Shown: positions 50,898 to 60,735, counted from the first letter of the stretch. The stretch is 64,000 bases of DNA from Paenibacillus graminis (GCF_000758705.1 NZ_CP009287.1:2418001-2482000); one strand, 5' to 3'. Notes: generated by a model from the letters alone, not told the origin. A program made the numbers and translations.

Positions 50898-52007
50898 TTA
50901 CCCCTGTTCCCTGTTTTGGGCGGAGCGTTTTCTGAAAAAATTAACAATGAGCAGGAGTGACGGGAAGACCACGGCATAGGTAAAGTCCCAATCCACCCAG
51001 AAAGGGGGGATTTCTTTAACGTAGAAAATAATATCTTTTGCCAGCAGGTTCGTCATGCCGTAAATCAGGAATCCCACCGGAAAGATCAGATGCCGGTAGG
51101 TTTTCAGCTTTAACAACTGGGCGATCCCCAGGACAAAGGCGTAGAAGTATAGCACTGTTTTGAAATATGTGCTGATAATCCAGGTGGTGGCCAACAGTGC
51201 TTCAATCCGCTGCAGAAAATTCCCGATGTTGATTCTTTGGGCAAGAATATAGGCAGGATAGAATTCATGCTCGGAAAAATAGGCCCCGAGTACCGTCAGA
51301 GAAAGAAACAAAATCAGGTTCAGGCCAACAGCTCCGATGAAAAGGGAGATGAAGATATCGCGGCTCGTTTTGCTGTGCTTTTGGGCAAAGGGATAGACCA
51401 TGAAGAACACGCACATTTCCCCGTAAGGATAAAATACACCGTACATAATCGTATGCAGCATATCCGGAAACGGCGTATTCCAAATAGGATGGATCCGATC
51501 CATTTGGACATTGGGAAACAGCAGGATGAGGGAGATTAAAAAAAGGGCAAAGAAAGGAAAGAAAATCTGTGCCGCACGGCCCAGATTCTCCAGACCCAAC
51601 CGTAAGCCGTACACCAATAGAACAATAGCCATGAAGCGGATTACCCCGCCGGGGGTCCCCTCGTAAATTTGTGTACACATGAAGTCTTCAATTTCCCTGA
51701 CATAAGTGGACGCTGCCATCAGAAAAAAGAATAAATAACTCACCGCAACTGCCCCGCCCGCCCATTTTCCTAAAATTTGGATGGAAAGCTCGATAATTGT
51801 TTTATTTGGATTGATATTTGCGGCAGATACCATTAATTTAACGGTTGCCAATCCCAGCGGAATACAAATGAACCCGGCAATCCATGCATCCTCATGGGCT
51901 CCGGCTGCCATTACTGAAGGATATACAAGCGCCATATCCCCAATAAGCGTAAAAAGCCCCAATATGATCATTTGAGCCGAGCTGATCCGGTCCCTTTCAA
52001 GACTCAT
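50898..52007 (-). CDS. Spore germination receptor B subunit (GerAB/GerXB family)
   Basis: 369 residues with ~10 membrane segments, APC-superfamily permease fold. GerB subunits bind the germinant in the inner spore membrane. It starts MSLERDRISSAQMIILGLF and has ASTYVREIEDFM and YPYGEMCVFFMV. GGAGGAATCTC precedes ATG 52007. It is divergent from its A and C partners, which begin at 52182; the usual order is A-B-C on one strand. Confidence 0.93.
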   Translation of the reverse strand: MSLERDRISSAQMIILGLFTLIGDMALVYPSVMAAGAHEDAWIAGFICIPLGLATVKLMVSAANINPNKTIIELSIQILGKWAGGAVAVSYLFFFLMAASTYVREIEDFMCTQIYEGTPGGVIRFMAIVLLVYGLRLGLENLGRAAQIFFPFFALFLISLILLFPNVQMDRIHPIWNTPFPDMLHTIMYGVFYPYGEMCVFFMVYPFAQKHSKTSRDIFISLFIGAVGLNLILFLSLTVLGAYFSEHEFYPAYILAQRINIGNFLQRIEALLATTWIISTYFKTVLYFYAFVLGIAQLLKLKTYRHLIFPVGFLIYGMTNLLAKDIIFYVKEIPPFWVDWDFTYAVVFPSLLLIVNFFRKRSAQNREQG

Positions 52008-52181
52008 GAGATTCCTCCGTGTCGGCTGCAAGCAGTCCTTCAGCCATGTTTTATCCTTTCCTTAGCATGCAAAGATCTTCCACAATTATGCATCATTGCT
52101 CCGGATTAGGATGGGCGGGCATAAATATCAAATTATGCATCATACTATTTACACCTTGTCTATGGAAAGTGGAGGATGCAC

Positions 52182-53678
52182 TTGAAGGATACGAACTTTG
52201 GTACATTGTCATCCTGTCTTAAGGATAACCAGATGCAGCTGGTTCAGCTTCTCGGAAAAAGCACCGATCTGATCATCAAAGAACTGCAGCCGGATCAGGC
52301 TACACAAATCGCTGTGATTTATATTGATGGTCTTATCGACACACAGGTACTGCATCATTCGATTTTATTTTCACTTCAGGAACGCTGTACCCCGGACCAG
52401 TTGAGGGATCTGGATGCCGGGCAGAAGTTTGAGCTTCTGCATAAACGCATACTGATGGCAGGAGATATGTCGGTCACCCATGACCTGGAGCCATTCATTC
52501 ACCAGCTGTTGTCAGGCAATGTAATGGTGATGGTGGATGGAACACCGGCTGCTCTGCGGATTGGACTGCCCGGGTGGGAGGACCGCAATGTCAGCGAGCC
52601 GAGCTCACAAACGGTTGTACGGGGCCCGATGGAGGGATTTACGGAAAATTTACGGACGAACACGGCGCTGCTCCGGAGAAAAATCAAAGACAGCCAGCTA
52701 TGGCTGGAGACCTTCCAGGTCGGCAGGGTGACCCAGACCAGCGTGTCCATTATGTATCTCACCCACATTGCAAGCCCTGAGCTGGTGCAGGAGGTTAAAC
52801 GCCGGCTGGGCAAAATTGATACGGACAGTATTCTGGAGAGCGGATATATCGAGGAGTTTATTCAGGATACGGCTGGCACGCCTTTCCCGACCATTTATAA
52901 CAGCGACCGCCCGGATTCGATTGCGGCAGGAATCCTTGAGGGCAAAGTGGCGATTCTTGTGGACGGTACGCCATTTGTCCTGCTGGTGCCTTCTTTTTTT
53001 GTTGCCTTTTTTCAATCTCCAGAAGATTACTATCAGCGGGCGGATATCGGTACCTTGCTGCGTTTTATCCGTTTTCTATCCTTTTTCATTACTATGCTTG
53101 CCCCATCCTTTTATGTGGCGGTGACTACTTATCATCAGGAGATGATCCCTACCACGCTCGTTATCAGCCTTGCCGCACAGAGGGAGAGCGTTCCCTTTCC
53201 GGCGGTCGTGGAGGCGCTGCTGATGGAATTGACCTATGAGATTTTGCGGGAAGCGGGGGTAAGAATACCGAAGAACGTAGGGCAGGCCATCTCGATTGTC
53301 GGTACGCTGGTGATCGGCCAGGCGGCGGTTTCGGCGGGTTTTATCTCCTCGGCGATGGTCATTATTGTATCCATTACAGCCATTTCCAGCTTTGTCATCC
53401 CTGAAACGGGAATGGCCATTGCCGCAAGAATGATTCGTTTTGCATTAATCGCCCTGGCGGGTTTTATCGGATTGTATGGCATTTTGTTCGGTATTTTTAT
53501 CATCGTGCTGCATTTGGCAAGCCTGCGTTCTTTCGGGATGCCCTATATGAGCCCGATTGGTCCATACCAAGCCGATGATCTGAAGGATTCCCTTCTCCGC
53601 TTCCCCTGGCCGCGCTTAAAGTCCAGACCGGCAAACAGTAAAATTCAAAACCCCAACCGTCAAGACACAACCAAGTGA
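52182..53678 (+). CDS. Spore germination receptor A subunit (GerAA/GerXA family)
   Basis: About 498 residues: a large soluble N-terminal part (residues 1-240; AVIYIDGLIDTQVL, GNVMVMVDGTPAAL, TQTSVSIMYLTHIA) and a membrane part with ~5 segments (SPEDYYQRADIGTLLRFIRFLSFF is typical; AISIVGTLVIGQAAVSAG). Two starts compete: ATG 52176 abuts GGAGG (52171-52175), whereas TTG 52182 is 6 bases away and more natural. It is followed 9 bp later by the C subunit. Confidence 0.94.
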   Translation: MKDTNFGTLSSCLKDNQMQLVQLLGKSTDLIIKELQPDQATQIAVIYIDGLIDTQVLHHSILFSLQERCTPDQLRDLDAGQKFELLHKRILMAGDMSVTHDLEPFIHQLLSGNVMVMVDGTPAALRIGLPGWEDRNVSEPSSQTVVRGPMEGFTENLRTNTALLRRKIKDSQLWLETFQVGRVTQTSVSIMYLTHIASPELVQEVKRRLGKIDTDSILESGYIEEFIQDTAGTPFPTIYNSDRPDSIAAGILEGKVAILVDGTPFVLLVPSFFVAFFQSPEDYYQRADIGTLLRFIRFLSFFITMLAPSFYVAVTTYHQEMIPTTLVISLAAQRESVPFPAVVEALLMELTYEILREAGVRIPKNVGQAISIVGTLVIGQAAVSAGFISSAMVIIVSITAISSFVIPETGMAIAARMIRFALIALAGFIGLYGILFGIFIIVLHLASLRSFGMPYMSPIGPYQADDLKDSLLRFPWPRLKSRPANSKIQNPNRQDTTK

Positions 53679-53687
53679 GGTCTGTTT

Positions 53688-54911
53688 ATGAGCTCTAAAA
53701 AAAGTAGAACCCTCTCCATACTGCTGCTTGCCCTTCTTGCTCCCCTGCTGCTCAGCGGCTGCTGGGAAAGAAGGGAGTTAAATGAAATGGCTTTTGTGCT
53801 GGCTCTGGGGCTGGATAAGGCTGAATCCGGCTACAGGGTCACCATGCAGGTGGTTATTCCTTCCGCGATTTCCTCACAGACGGTTGGAGGAAGTGGCGGC
53901 GGCGGGGTGCCAGTGGTTGTATCCAGCTTCAATGTCCCGACCATTTATGAAGCAGACCGAAAGTACAGTCTTCTCAGTTCGAGATCAGGCTACAAAGGTC
54001 ATATCCGCGCACTGGTGATCGGAGAGGAGCTCGCCCGGGCAGGTATCGCCGAAACACTTGATGTGCTGAACCGAAGCCGGGAGCCGCGGAATGATTACTA
54101 TGTTATGGTCGCAAAAGACACCACCGCAGAAGAGGTCCTGAAGGTTCTTACCCCGCTGGACAAATTGCCGGCGAATAAATTGTTTAGTGCCATGGACAAA
54201 GCCTATAAGGAATCCGCCAGGATTGTCGCGGTCCCTCTGAACGCGTTCATTGAAAATCTGATTTCTGAAGGGATTAATCCGGTATTGGCCGGCGTTGAGG
54301 TGACTGGCGATGCTAAAGAGGGGGGCAAGAAGAGCAATCTCGATGAAAGTACCCCCAAAGCCACTTTGCGTTACCACAGTGTAGCTCTATTCAAGAAGGA
54401 CAAGATGATCGGGTGGTTAAACGATAATGAGACGATCGGGTACAATTTTATCACCGATAAAGTTGTCAAAGCCTCGGGCCCCATACCAGGAGACGATGGC
54501 CGCCCGATTGTTATTGAAGCGCTGCATACATCCACAAAACGTAAAGTAAAGATAATCGGCGGTGAGCCGCATATTTACATCCATGTACAGGCAGAGTGCA
54601 ACATTGAAGAGGTGCAGAGCCGGGATAATCTGGAGTCGGAGAAGGTGATCACAGAGCTGGAGAAGAAAACGGAAGAGCGGATTATCTCGCGGATGGAATC
54701 TGCTGTTAAGCAGGTTAATAAGGATTACAATGTGGATATCATGGGTTTTGGCCAGATGATCTACCGTGCTGAACCGCAGGCCTGGGCCAGACTGCAGCAG
54801 CGGAAGGGAGAAGATTACCTGAAGTCGCTGCCCATTCATTACGCTGCCAGCGTGTCGATTACCCGGATCGGCGTTACGGACAATTCTTTTATTAAGGATA
54901 TCAAGGAGTGA
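53688..54911 (+). CDS. Spore germination receptor C subunit, lipoprotein (GerAC/GerXC)
   Basis: 407 residues. Signal peptide with lipobox LLSGC (Cys about residue 25) followed by WERRELNEMAFVLALGLDK, the family hallmark. Three-domain GerC body up to the end, with FGQMIYRAEPQAWARLQ. Anchored on the outer face of the inner spore membrane. GTGAGG precedes the ATG. Confidence 0.95.
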   Translation: MSSKKSRTLSILLLALLAPLLLSGCWERRELNEMAFVLALGLDKAESGYRVTMQVVIPSAISSQTVGGSGGGGVPVVVSSFNVPTIYEADRKYSLLSSRSGYKGHIRALVIGEELARAGIAETLDVLNRSREPRNDYYVMVAKDTTAEEVLKVLTPLDKLPANKLFSAMDKAYKESARIVAVPLNAFIENLISEGINPVLAGVEVTGDAKEGGKKSNLDESTPKATLRYHSVALFKKDKMIGWLNDNETIGYNFITDKVVKASGPIPGDDGRPIVIEALHTSTKRKVKIIGGEPHIYIHVQAECNIEEVQSRDNLESEKVITELEKKTEERIISRMESAVKQVNKDYNVDIMGFGQMIYRAEPQAWARLQQRKGEDYLKSLPIHYAASVSITRIGVTDNSFIKDIKE

Positions 54912-54918
54912 GCCCGAG

Positions 54919-55146
54919 ATGCTGCTGTTATTTCTCGTGATTGCGGCAGGTTGTGTTGTCATCGACCTGCCTTTGCTGAAGCAGAAAAGCAGGCTCCGCG
55001 ACCGCCTGGTCTGGCTTATGTTCTGGGCCCTGGGCATTGCCGCGGTCTACTGCTCGCTCAACAAAGTCAAAGTCCCCAGCCCGCTGTATCTGGTAATAAT
55101 GATCTATAGGCCGGTTAACAGTTTGTTTGAGTCTTGGTTTAAATAG
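54919..55146 (+). CDS. Small membrane protein of the germination operon
   Basis: 75 residues with two membrane segments (LLLFLVIAAGCVVIDLPLL; LVWLMFWALGIAAVYCSLN) and a short amphipathic tail. It begins 8 bases after gerC with GAGTGAGCCC before the ATG. Small D-type subunits with two membrane helices are known after some gerA operons, and this fits by size and place. Confidence 0.78.
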   Translation: MLLLFLVIAAGCVVIDLPLLKQKSRLRDRLVWLMFWALGIAAVYCSLNKVKVPSPLYLVIMIYRPVNSLFESWFK

Positions 55147-55151
55147 GCTCT

Positions 55152-57002
55152 TCAATCAGTCCCTGGATTCTGCAGAGTAAAGATCATGTCCTCGGCAGGT
55201 TCGGTAATCTCTTGGGAATGTCGGCCGACGGTTACGCTGCCCCCATACATTTTGCCGACAATAATCTTACGGCCTGCTGTGAGGGTGGAGCCTGGCCCTG
55301 CTTCACTTCCTACGGTTTGTGCAGTGAGGGTCCCGCCTGCCTCCAGCTGTGATTCCCCGCAGACTGCATCCGGCATCAAGAAAGTGATGTCTGCCAGGGA
55401 GAGCAAATCGCTTTGCAGAGTCCCGTCCTTGTGAATGCAAATGTCGCCGCTTGATTTGATGATGGTGTTATGGCACTCTGGGATGTCAACGCAGACATTG
55501 GTTTCCTCCATGCGAGCTACTCCGGTATACAGTTCCTTCAGCAATTTCAATAACGACACCAGCATAGCATCATTAAAAGCATCGATGAACAGGGCTGGCC
55601 GTAAGAAAACGTCCAGAATCCGCTGCAGCTGTTTGTTGTCTGGGTGAGAGATATACTTGATGCTGGCCACTACGGATTCCAGATCACGTATCAGGACGGG
55701 GATCCTCTTATATTTACTCTCCATGAGCAGCTGAATGACTTGCCCGAACTTTACGGTCTGCTGCCGGGATTGTATTTCCTGGATCAGCAGTCTGGAAGCT
55801 TGCCGCAGCAGGCTGACTTCTTCGATCAGCTTCTCGGAGAGGTGATAGAGACGGTTGTAGGTTACACCGAAGGCGCCTGAATACAACTGGCTGTTGCCCA
55901 CCTTGCCCAGTATGTAAATACTGCCTGTTGCTGTAATGGTAGAATTATGGACATTGCCGCATACATACACATTTCCTAAAGACTCGATGATCGAGTTGTC
56001 CTCCACGTCCTGGTGCACAATGACATCGCCAGAAAATACGATATTGCCTATTTGGCGGTTGACACTGCCCGGAACGGTATATGCGGTAGTGATATCGAAA
56101 GTTTTGACATATGTGCCAGTAACACGCGGCCGGCCTTCTACAAGGGCTGTAATTTCATGGCTTGGCCGCAGCAGGGTGCCCTCCTTGGCCATAACTTTGA
56201 TATCCCGGGGAGCTGGGGCATGCAAAATGCTGCCGTATACATCATACCCGGGCACACCTTCACGCGGCGGATGCTTGCGGGCAATGATATCGCCTTTCTT
56301 CGCGGTAGGAATCCGCAGATAGCTCCGGTAATCCACAACCCCTTCTGTTTCTTCAAAAGTACTATCAGCCTGCCCGGCAAAAAATAAATCGAGCTTCGCA
56401 TCCTCGCCTGCAGCAGGCGGCGTGCCTTCCGCCACACAAACCGGCAGGTGGGTCGGATGATTCAATTCCGCATAAATTGCGGGGATATTCAGGTTTTGGG
56501 AAATCGATTTTTTCTCGAAATCGGCAATAATCTGTTCAATGCCAAGGGTGGACAACAGAGTGGAAGGGTCCCTTTCAGCTCTTACCGCGAGATGGCTCGA
56601 TGCCGGGGTGTTCACCAGGTTCCATTCATACTGTTCTACACGGTTCAGGGTAAAGAAGGCTTGGAGTTTATCCTCGGAGACGGTGATCTGATAGGGAGGC
56701 GGTTCTTGTATGGACCAGGTAACCCGGTCAGTGGATACGACGGGTACGGGACCAGCTACCGGCTGATTGTTAAGCTCCAGCATTACAGGCGGGACCGCCG
56801 AGAGGAATGCCGGCTCGCCGCCGGGCAGCGGGGAGGTGATGTAAAAACGGTTATCTTGAACAATAATAATGCCATTCTGATCCTGTGTCCCGTAAGGCCG
56901 GGAAGGAAGGGGGGATGCAGCCGCAGTCTCAGTCTCTTTCTCTTTCATCCCGGTCTGACCGGCAGGCTTATTCAAAATTTTCTCAGTAATGCGCTGTGGC
57001 AT
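55152..57002 (-). CDS. FapA family protein (DUF342)
   Basis: 616 residues, soluble. Central region of the DUF342/FapA family: KKGDIIARKHPPREGVPGYDVYG, then the beta-helix repeats GNIVFSGDVIVHQDVEDNSIIES, GNVYVCGNVHNSTITATGSIYILG, a long coiled coil (residues ~385-480) and a second set of beta repeats to the end. Function is not settled; the family includes polymerising or c-di-GMP-linked scaffold proteins. AAGGAG stands 9 bases before ATG 57002. Convergent with the germination operon, 6 bp apart. Confidence 0.87.
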   Translation of the reverse strand: MPQRITEKILNKPAGQTGMKEKETETAAASPLPSRPYGTQDQNGIIIVQDNRFYITSPLPGGEPAFLSAVPPVMLELNNQPVAGPVPVVSTDRVTWSIQEPPPYQITVSEDKLQAFFTLNRVEQYEWNLVNTPASSHLAVRAERDPSTLLSTLGIEQIIADFEKKSISQNLNIPAIYAELNHPTHLPVCVAEGTPPAAGEDAKLDLFFAGQADSTFEETEGVVDYRSYLRIPTAKKGDIIARKHPPREGVPGYDVYGSILHAPAPRDIKVMAKEGTLLRPSHEITALVEGRPRVTGTYVKTFDITTAYTVPGSVNRQIGNIVFSGDVIVHQDVEDNSIIESLGNVYVCGNVHNSTITATGSIYILGKVGNSQLYSGAFGVTYNRLYHLSEKLIEEVSLLRQASRLLIQEIQSRQQTVKFGQVIQLLMESKYKRIPVLIRDLESVVASIKYISHPDNKQLQRILDVFLRPALFIDAFNDAMLVSLLKLLKELYTGVARMEETNVCVDIPECHNTIIKSSGDICIHKDGTLQSDLLSLADITFLMPDAVCGESQLEAGGTLTAQTVGSEAGPGSTLTAGRKIIVGKMYGGSVTVGRHSQEITEPAEDMIFTLQNPGTD

Positions 57003-57457
57003 TGCGTTTGGCTCCTTTTTAGATAATCAATGGGCATTTGGACATAAGAGTATCCCGGCAGGCAGATACGGTACCCAAACGGATACCCGCACAGTTCAGC
57101 GTCTTCTTGGCAGCCTGGCAGCCATGGATGGTGATGTTCACATCTTTAGGCCCATTGCTTTGCGTCCTATCCTTTCAGATAGTTTGCCGTTATGAAATGG
57201 ATCAGTGATTAGCCGAAATCAGGTGCTTAACCCGAATGAAATCGACAAAGGAATCATAGTTGAAAATTCAAATATATAAACTTTTGCAACCTTTATTCTA
57301 GTACTAGAGTCACTAATTTACAATATTTAATTATATATTTATATAGATGAAATGGCTATCAGTCAGCAGATAGAATTCAGCCTCTACGGCTGGTTTGACA
57401 AATATGATTGAGCATGTGATAATTCTTCCTGACGGTCGTCAGGGAGGCGGTATAAGA
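57003..57457. promoter_or_regulatory. Intergenic region with palindrome before the TetR gene
   Basis: AT-rich stretch (57250-57390) without a gene. A perfect 12-bp palindrome TCTAGTACTAGA at 57297-57308 could be an operator for the TetR protein encoded downstream. No other feature is recognised. Confidence 0.35.
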
Positions 57458-58039
57458 ATGACAGCTGGCGCTATTTTGCAAGCCGCATTGTTCCAATTTG
57501 CTGAAAAAGGCTTTGAGGGGGCATCATTGGCGGGGATTGCCCAGTCGGTAGGGATTAAAAAACAGTCCATCGCAACCTATTTTCCTAAAAAAGAGGATTT
57601 GTTTATCGCAGCATTTCAGGAAATGGCCCGGCATTATATTGAATTTCTTGACCGGTTGTACAGGGAAATCCTTGGCACCTCTGTAGAGGTTAGACTGCGT
57701 GAAATTGTATACAGGACCTATTTTTATAGGGTAGAGTACCCTGTTCTGACCGCCTTTTACAAAAGGAGTGTTCAATTCCCTGCGCCTTTCTTTCAGGAGA
57801 TGCTGGAGCAGCAGATTTCAATGCTGGAGCAGCGTTCAGCGGCATTTTACCGGGCTATTTTTGAGGAAGGCATGAACTCCGGGGAGATTCGGCGGCAGCA
57901 CACGGAAAGCCTGCTCTCAGCTTATTATTGTTTACAGGATGGAATTGCCATGCAGATGTTTTTTTACAGCCAGGAAGAATTCGGGCGCCGTCTGAAGGAT
58001 ATCTGGGAGATATTCTGGGCAGGCATTAAGCAGACATAA
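57458..58039 (+). CDS. TetR-family transcriptional regulator
   Basis: 193 residues. N-terminal HTH: ILQAALFQFAEKGFEGASLAGIAQSVGIKKQSIATYFPKKEDLF is the standard TetR signature in pieces. The C-terminal helical domain has VRLREIVYRTYFYRVEYPVL, a YfiR/BetI-like pattern. The frame is open to 57395, but GGGAGG before ATG 57458 fixes the start. It lies 20 bp before the GNAT gene, so the two are probably co-transcribed. Confidence 0.92.
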   Translation: MTAGAILQAALFQFAEKGFEGASLAGIAQSVGIKKQSIATYFPKKEDLFIAAFQEMARHYIEFLDRLYREILGTSVEVRLREIVYRTYFYRVEYPVLTAFYKRSVQFPAPFFQEMLEQQISMLEQRSAAFYRAIFEEGMNSGEIRRQHTESLLSAYYCLQDGIAMQMFFYSQEEFGRRLKDIWEIFWAGIKQT

Positions 58040-58059
58040 CGAAGGGGAGGGATCGTACC

Positions 58060-58482
58060 ATGCGGGTAGAGCGGGTTACCACCGAAGCAGGGCTGCAGGA
58101 GGCTTTCAGAATCAGACGGGAAGTGTTTGTGGAGGAACAGGGCGTGGCGCTGGCAGATGAATTTGATGATCACGAAAAGCACGCAGAGCATATATTGCTC
58201 TATCAGGAAGAGCTTCCTGTGGGAACGGCCAGACTTAGGAGTGTGGACGGGTGGGCTAAGCTTGAACGGATTTGCCTTAGCGCTCCTTACCGCAAAAGCG
58301 GACTGGGGTCCGTTATAATCGATACACTGGAAAAAATGGCGGTTGAACGGGGGCACCGGCAAGCCAAGCTGCATGGCCAGAAGCAGGCCGAGGGCTTTTA
58401 TCAGAGGCTGGGGTATGTAACGAGTTCGCAGGTCTTTATGGAGGATGGCATTCCACACGTGCTTATGGTCAAGCAGCTATAG
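58060..58482 (+). CDS. GNAT acetyltransferase, YjcF/ElaA type
   Basis: 140 residues. FRIRREVFVEEQGVALADEFDDHE at the N-terminus is typical of the YjcF/ElaA subgroup; the acetyl-CoA loop is APYRKSGLGSVII, followed by KLHGQKQAEGFYQRLGY. Substrate unknown. GAAGGGGAGGG precedes the ATG. Behind the TetR gene, in a likely two-gene unit. Confidence 0.92.
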   Translation: MRVERVTTEAGLQEAFRIRREVFVEEQGVALADEFDDHEKHAEHILLYQEELPVGTARLRSVDGWAKLERICLSAPYRKSGLGSVIIDTLEKMAVERGHRQAKLHGQKQAEGFYQRLGYVTSSQVFMEDGIPHVLMVKQL

Positions 58483-58581
58483 ATGAAATTGCCTAAACTA
58501 CTTTTCACTTCTTTCTATTATATATAGACTCCTCTAGAATAAATATGAAACGATAGCAACCGGCGGCAGAGCCGGATAGGA

Positions 58582-58773
58582 GAGGAGCAAGTACAAGACG
58601 AAATACCGCACAAAGCTATTGAAACCGCTTACGGATCGGGTATGGATTTTTTTGATACAGCCAATGTCTACGAAAAAGGAGCAGCCGAAAAGGTGCTGGG
58701 CGAAACCCTGTGCGGATATCCCCGCGAGTCTTATGTGCTGGCTACCAAAACTATACCGGGCAGGCCGGTGTAA
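58582..58773 (+). pseudogene. Aldo/keto reductase remnant
   Basis: An open frame reads EEQVQDEIPHKAIETAYGSG, MDFFDTANVYEKGAAEKVLG and ETLCGYPRESYVLATK, then a stop at 58771. This is plainly an internal slice (roughly residues 35-85) of a YqkF/voltage-gated-channel-beta-type aldo/keto reductase, with the catalytic Asp and Tyr of DTANVY. There is no start region before it and no C-terminal barrel after it. Both ends appear deleted, so it cannot be active. Confidence 0.8.
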
Positions 58774-58843
58774 GGTTTGGCATGAAACAGCGATTCCTGA
58801 ATATACTCTCACTACCGAATTTCCTCTAAAAGGAGTCCTGGCC

Positions 58844-59503
58844 ATGCCAACACATCCGTATGTTTCCCGTTTTTTTGTGAATGCCGATGCCCGCCGCGAC
58901 AAGCTGATTTATGATTTGCCGGAATCCTGGTGGAGCCGGCCTTATGAATACGAATGGTGCACGAATTTTGTTTCGCCCCATGATGTGGTGCTGGATGCGG
59001 CCTGCGGGATCTCCCATCCGCTCAAGTTCTACCTTGCCGGCTACAGCGCGGAGGTTCATGCCTGCGATATCGATGCGCGGATACTGTCCCGGGATGCCAT
59101 TATGCAGGACATTGCCAGCGACATCGGCGAGGAAGCCGCTCGGCTGGTGGAAGCCAGACGGACCACCCGCCTGCATCTGGCGCAGGCTAATCTGACCGCA
59201 TTGCCTTATGAGAATGAAAGCTTTGATACTATATTCTGCATCTCGGTTCTGGAGCATTTATCACTGGAGGATTCTGTACGAGCCGTAAGGGAGTTTCACC
59301 GCACACTGAATGGAGAAGGACTGCTTGTACTGACTTTTGATTACCCTACGGTTAATCTTCTGCGGATGAATGAAGTGCTGCTGCAGGCCGGATTTGAGTA
59401 TTGGGGCGAGACAGATTTTAAGCTTCCCGCGGATGCTGTACGGACGGAGCAGTGGGGCGGACTCAACTGTTTCCGGGCCGTGCTTAAAAAGGCGCGAATC
59501 TAG
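58844..59503 (+). CDS. Class I SAM-dependent methyltransferase
   Basis: 219 residues. SAM-binding loop VVLDAACGISHPLKFYLA (about residues 48-65), acidic residue in HACDIDAR, and motif FDTIFCISVLEHL with RAVREFHRTL after it. N-terminus has SRPYEYEWCTNFVSP. Substrate unknown. The open frame extends upstream through the aldo/keto remnant in another phase, but AAAAGGAG 9 bases before ATG 58844 fixes the start. Confidence 0.9.
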   Translation: MPTHPYVSRFFVNADARRDKLIYDLPESWWSRPYEYEWCTNFVSPHDVVLDAACGISHPLKFYLAGYSAEVHACDIDARILSRDAIMQDIASDIGEEAARLVEARRTTRLHLAQANLTALPYENESFDTIFCISVLEHLSLEDSVRAVREFHRTLNGEGLLVLTFDYPTVNLLRMNEVLLQAGFEYWGETDFKLPADAVRTEQWGGLNCFRAVLKKARI

Positions 59504-59602
59504 CAGAAATCAGAATCCTGGCAGAATACCAACCCTTAATTTGGATTTTCCCCTCTATTATAGTAGAATAATTGGCAGATTAAGAGAGAGGGGTCCAAGA
59601 TT

Positions 59603-60631
59603 TTGCGCAGATTTGCAGTCATAACTTTAGTATTGTTTTTGCTGATTCCCGGGCAGGCAGCTTTCAGTCAGGGGGCTTCCCCGCAGGAGAAGATTAACCT
59701 TGTTTTTGCCGGAGATATTTTGCTGGATGGATTTGTCGGCGATCAGATCGCCAATTATGGCGTCAATTTTCCTTTTGCGAAGGTAGCACCTGTCCTTAAA
59801 AAAGCAGATATAGCTTTTGCCAACCTGGAGACACCCGTATCGGTTAGAGGGAAGGCGGCAGAGAAGAGCTTTGCTTTCCGTTCCAAACCGGCGGCACTGG
59901 CGGGGCTGAATTATGCCGGGATCGATGGCGTGACCGTGGCCAATAATCATATTCTTGATTTTGGACAGGATGCTATGCTGGATACGCTGGTTCATCTCGA
60001 CAAGTACAAGATTGGACACACTGGAGCAGGGAAGAACAGCAATGAAGCTTTCAAACCCTACATCCAGACGGTAAAAGACAAAAAAATTGCCATACTGGGG
60101 GTAAGCCGCGTGCTCTCCAGCCCGTCCTGGTATGCAGGGAAAAACAATCCGGGTGCAGCTTCGGCCTATACGCCTGAGCCTATGCTGGGAGCCATCAAGA
60201 AATCGGCCAAAGAAAATGATTATACCATCGTGTACATCCACTGGAACAATGAGTTTAAGGATTACCCTGAGCCATACGCCCGCAGTCTGGCGAAGCAGAT
60301 GATTGACAGTGGTGCGGATATTATTATCGGTGCCCACAGCCATTGCCTGATGGGAATTGAGTACTACAAGCATAAGCCAATCTATTATTCACTGGGTAAT
60401 TTTGTGTTCAACCGATCAACACGCGGCGGCGACAAGACTGTTCATTCTATGCTGGTTAACTTTGAGATCAGCAAGAATAGCGTAAAGGGCCGGATTACGC
60501 CGGTCAAAATTACCGGCGGTCAGCCGGGCTTTATGGGCAAGGGCTACAATAAAGATACCATTAGCCGGATGAACCAGCTCTCCTTCAATGCCCGGATTGC
60601 AGCGGACGGAGAAGTTAGCGAGAAGCAGTGA
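59603..60631 (+). CDS. CapA-family metallophosphatase-like protein
   Basis: 342 residues. A signal peptide (RRFAVITLVLFLLIPGQAAFS) suggests export. The CapA/PgsA-type fold shows VFAGDILLDGFVGDQI, DIAFANLETPVS, VTVANNHILDFG, VYIHWNNEFKDYPEP, ADIIIGAHSHCLMGIEYY and YYSLGNFVFN. Relatives take part in poly-gamma-glutamate synthesis or act as surface phosphodiesterases; no pgsB/C genes are adjacent, so the role is open. TTG start at 59603 after GAGAGGGG. A terminator follows. Confidence 0.9.
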   Translation: MRRFAVITLVLFLLIPGQAAFSQGASPQEKINLVFAGDILLDGFVGDQIANYGVNFPFAKVAPVLKKADIAFANLETPVSVRGKAAEKSFAFRSKPAALAGLNYAGIDGVTVANNHILDFGQDAMLDTLVHLDKYKIGHTGAGKNSNEAFKPYIQTVKDKKIAILGVSRVLSSPSWYAGKNNPGAASAYTPEPMLGAIKKSAKENDYTIVYIHWNNEFKDYPEPYARSLAKQMIDSGADIIIGAHSHCLMGIEYYKHKPIYYSLGNFVFNRSTRGGDKTVHSMLVNFEISKNSVKGRITPVKITGGQPGFMGKGYNKDTISRMNQLSFNARIAADGEVSEKQ

Positions 60632-60689
60632 ACGGCCTCCTTTGAACTGAAGCACTGAGCGGAACACCAACGAACCGAATAGAACGTCT

Positions 60690-60735
60690 AAGCCCCGGCC
60701 TGAGCGATTAGCTGACTATCGCTTGGGCTTTTTTG
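60690..60735 (+). terminator. Terminator after the CapA-like gene
   Basis: Nested stems AAGCCC / GGGCTT and AGCGAT / ATCGCT followed by a T run. Confidence 0.75.

Noticed and set aside
58619..58843. N-terminal extension of the methyltransferase
   Set aside because: This frame is out of phase with the aldo/keto remnant and not protein-like; AAAAGGAG and ATG 58844 define the start.
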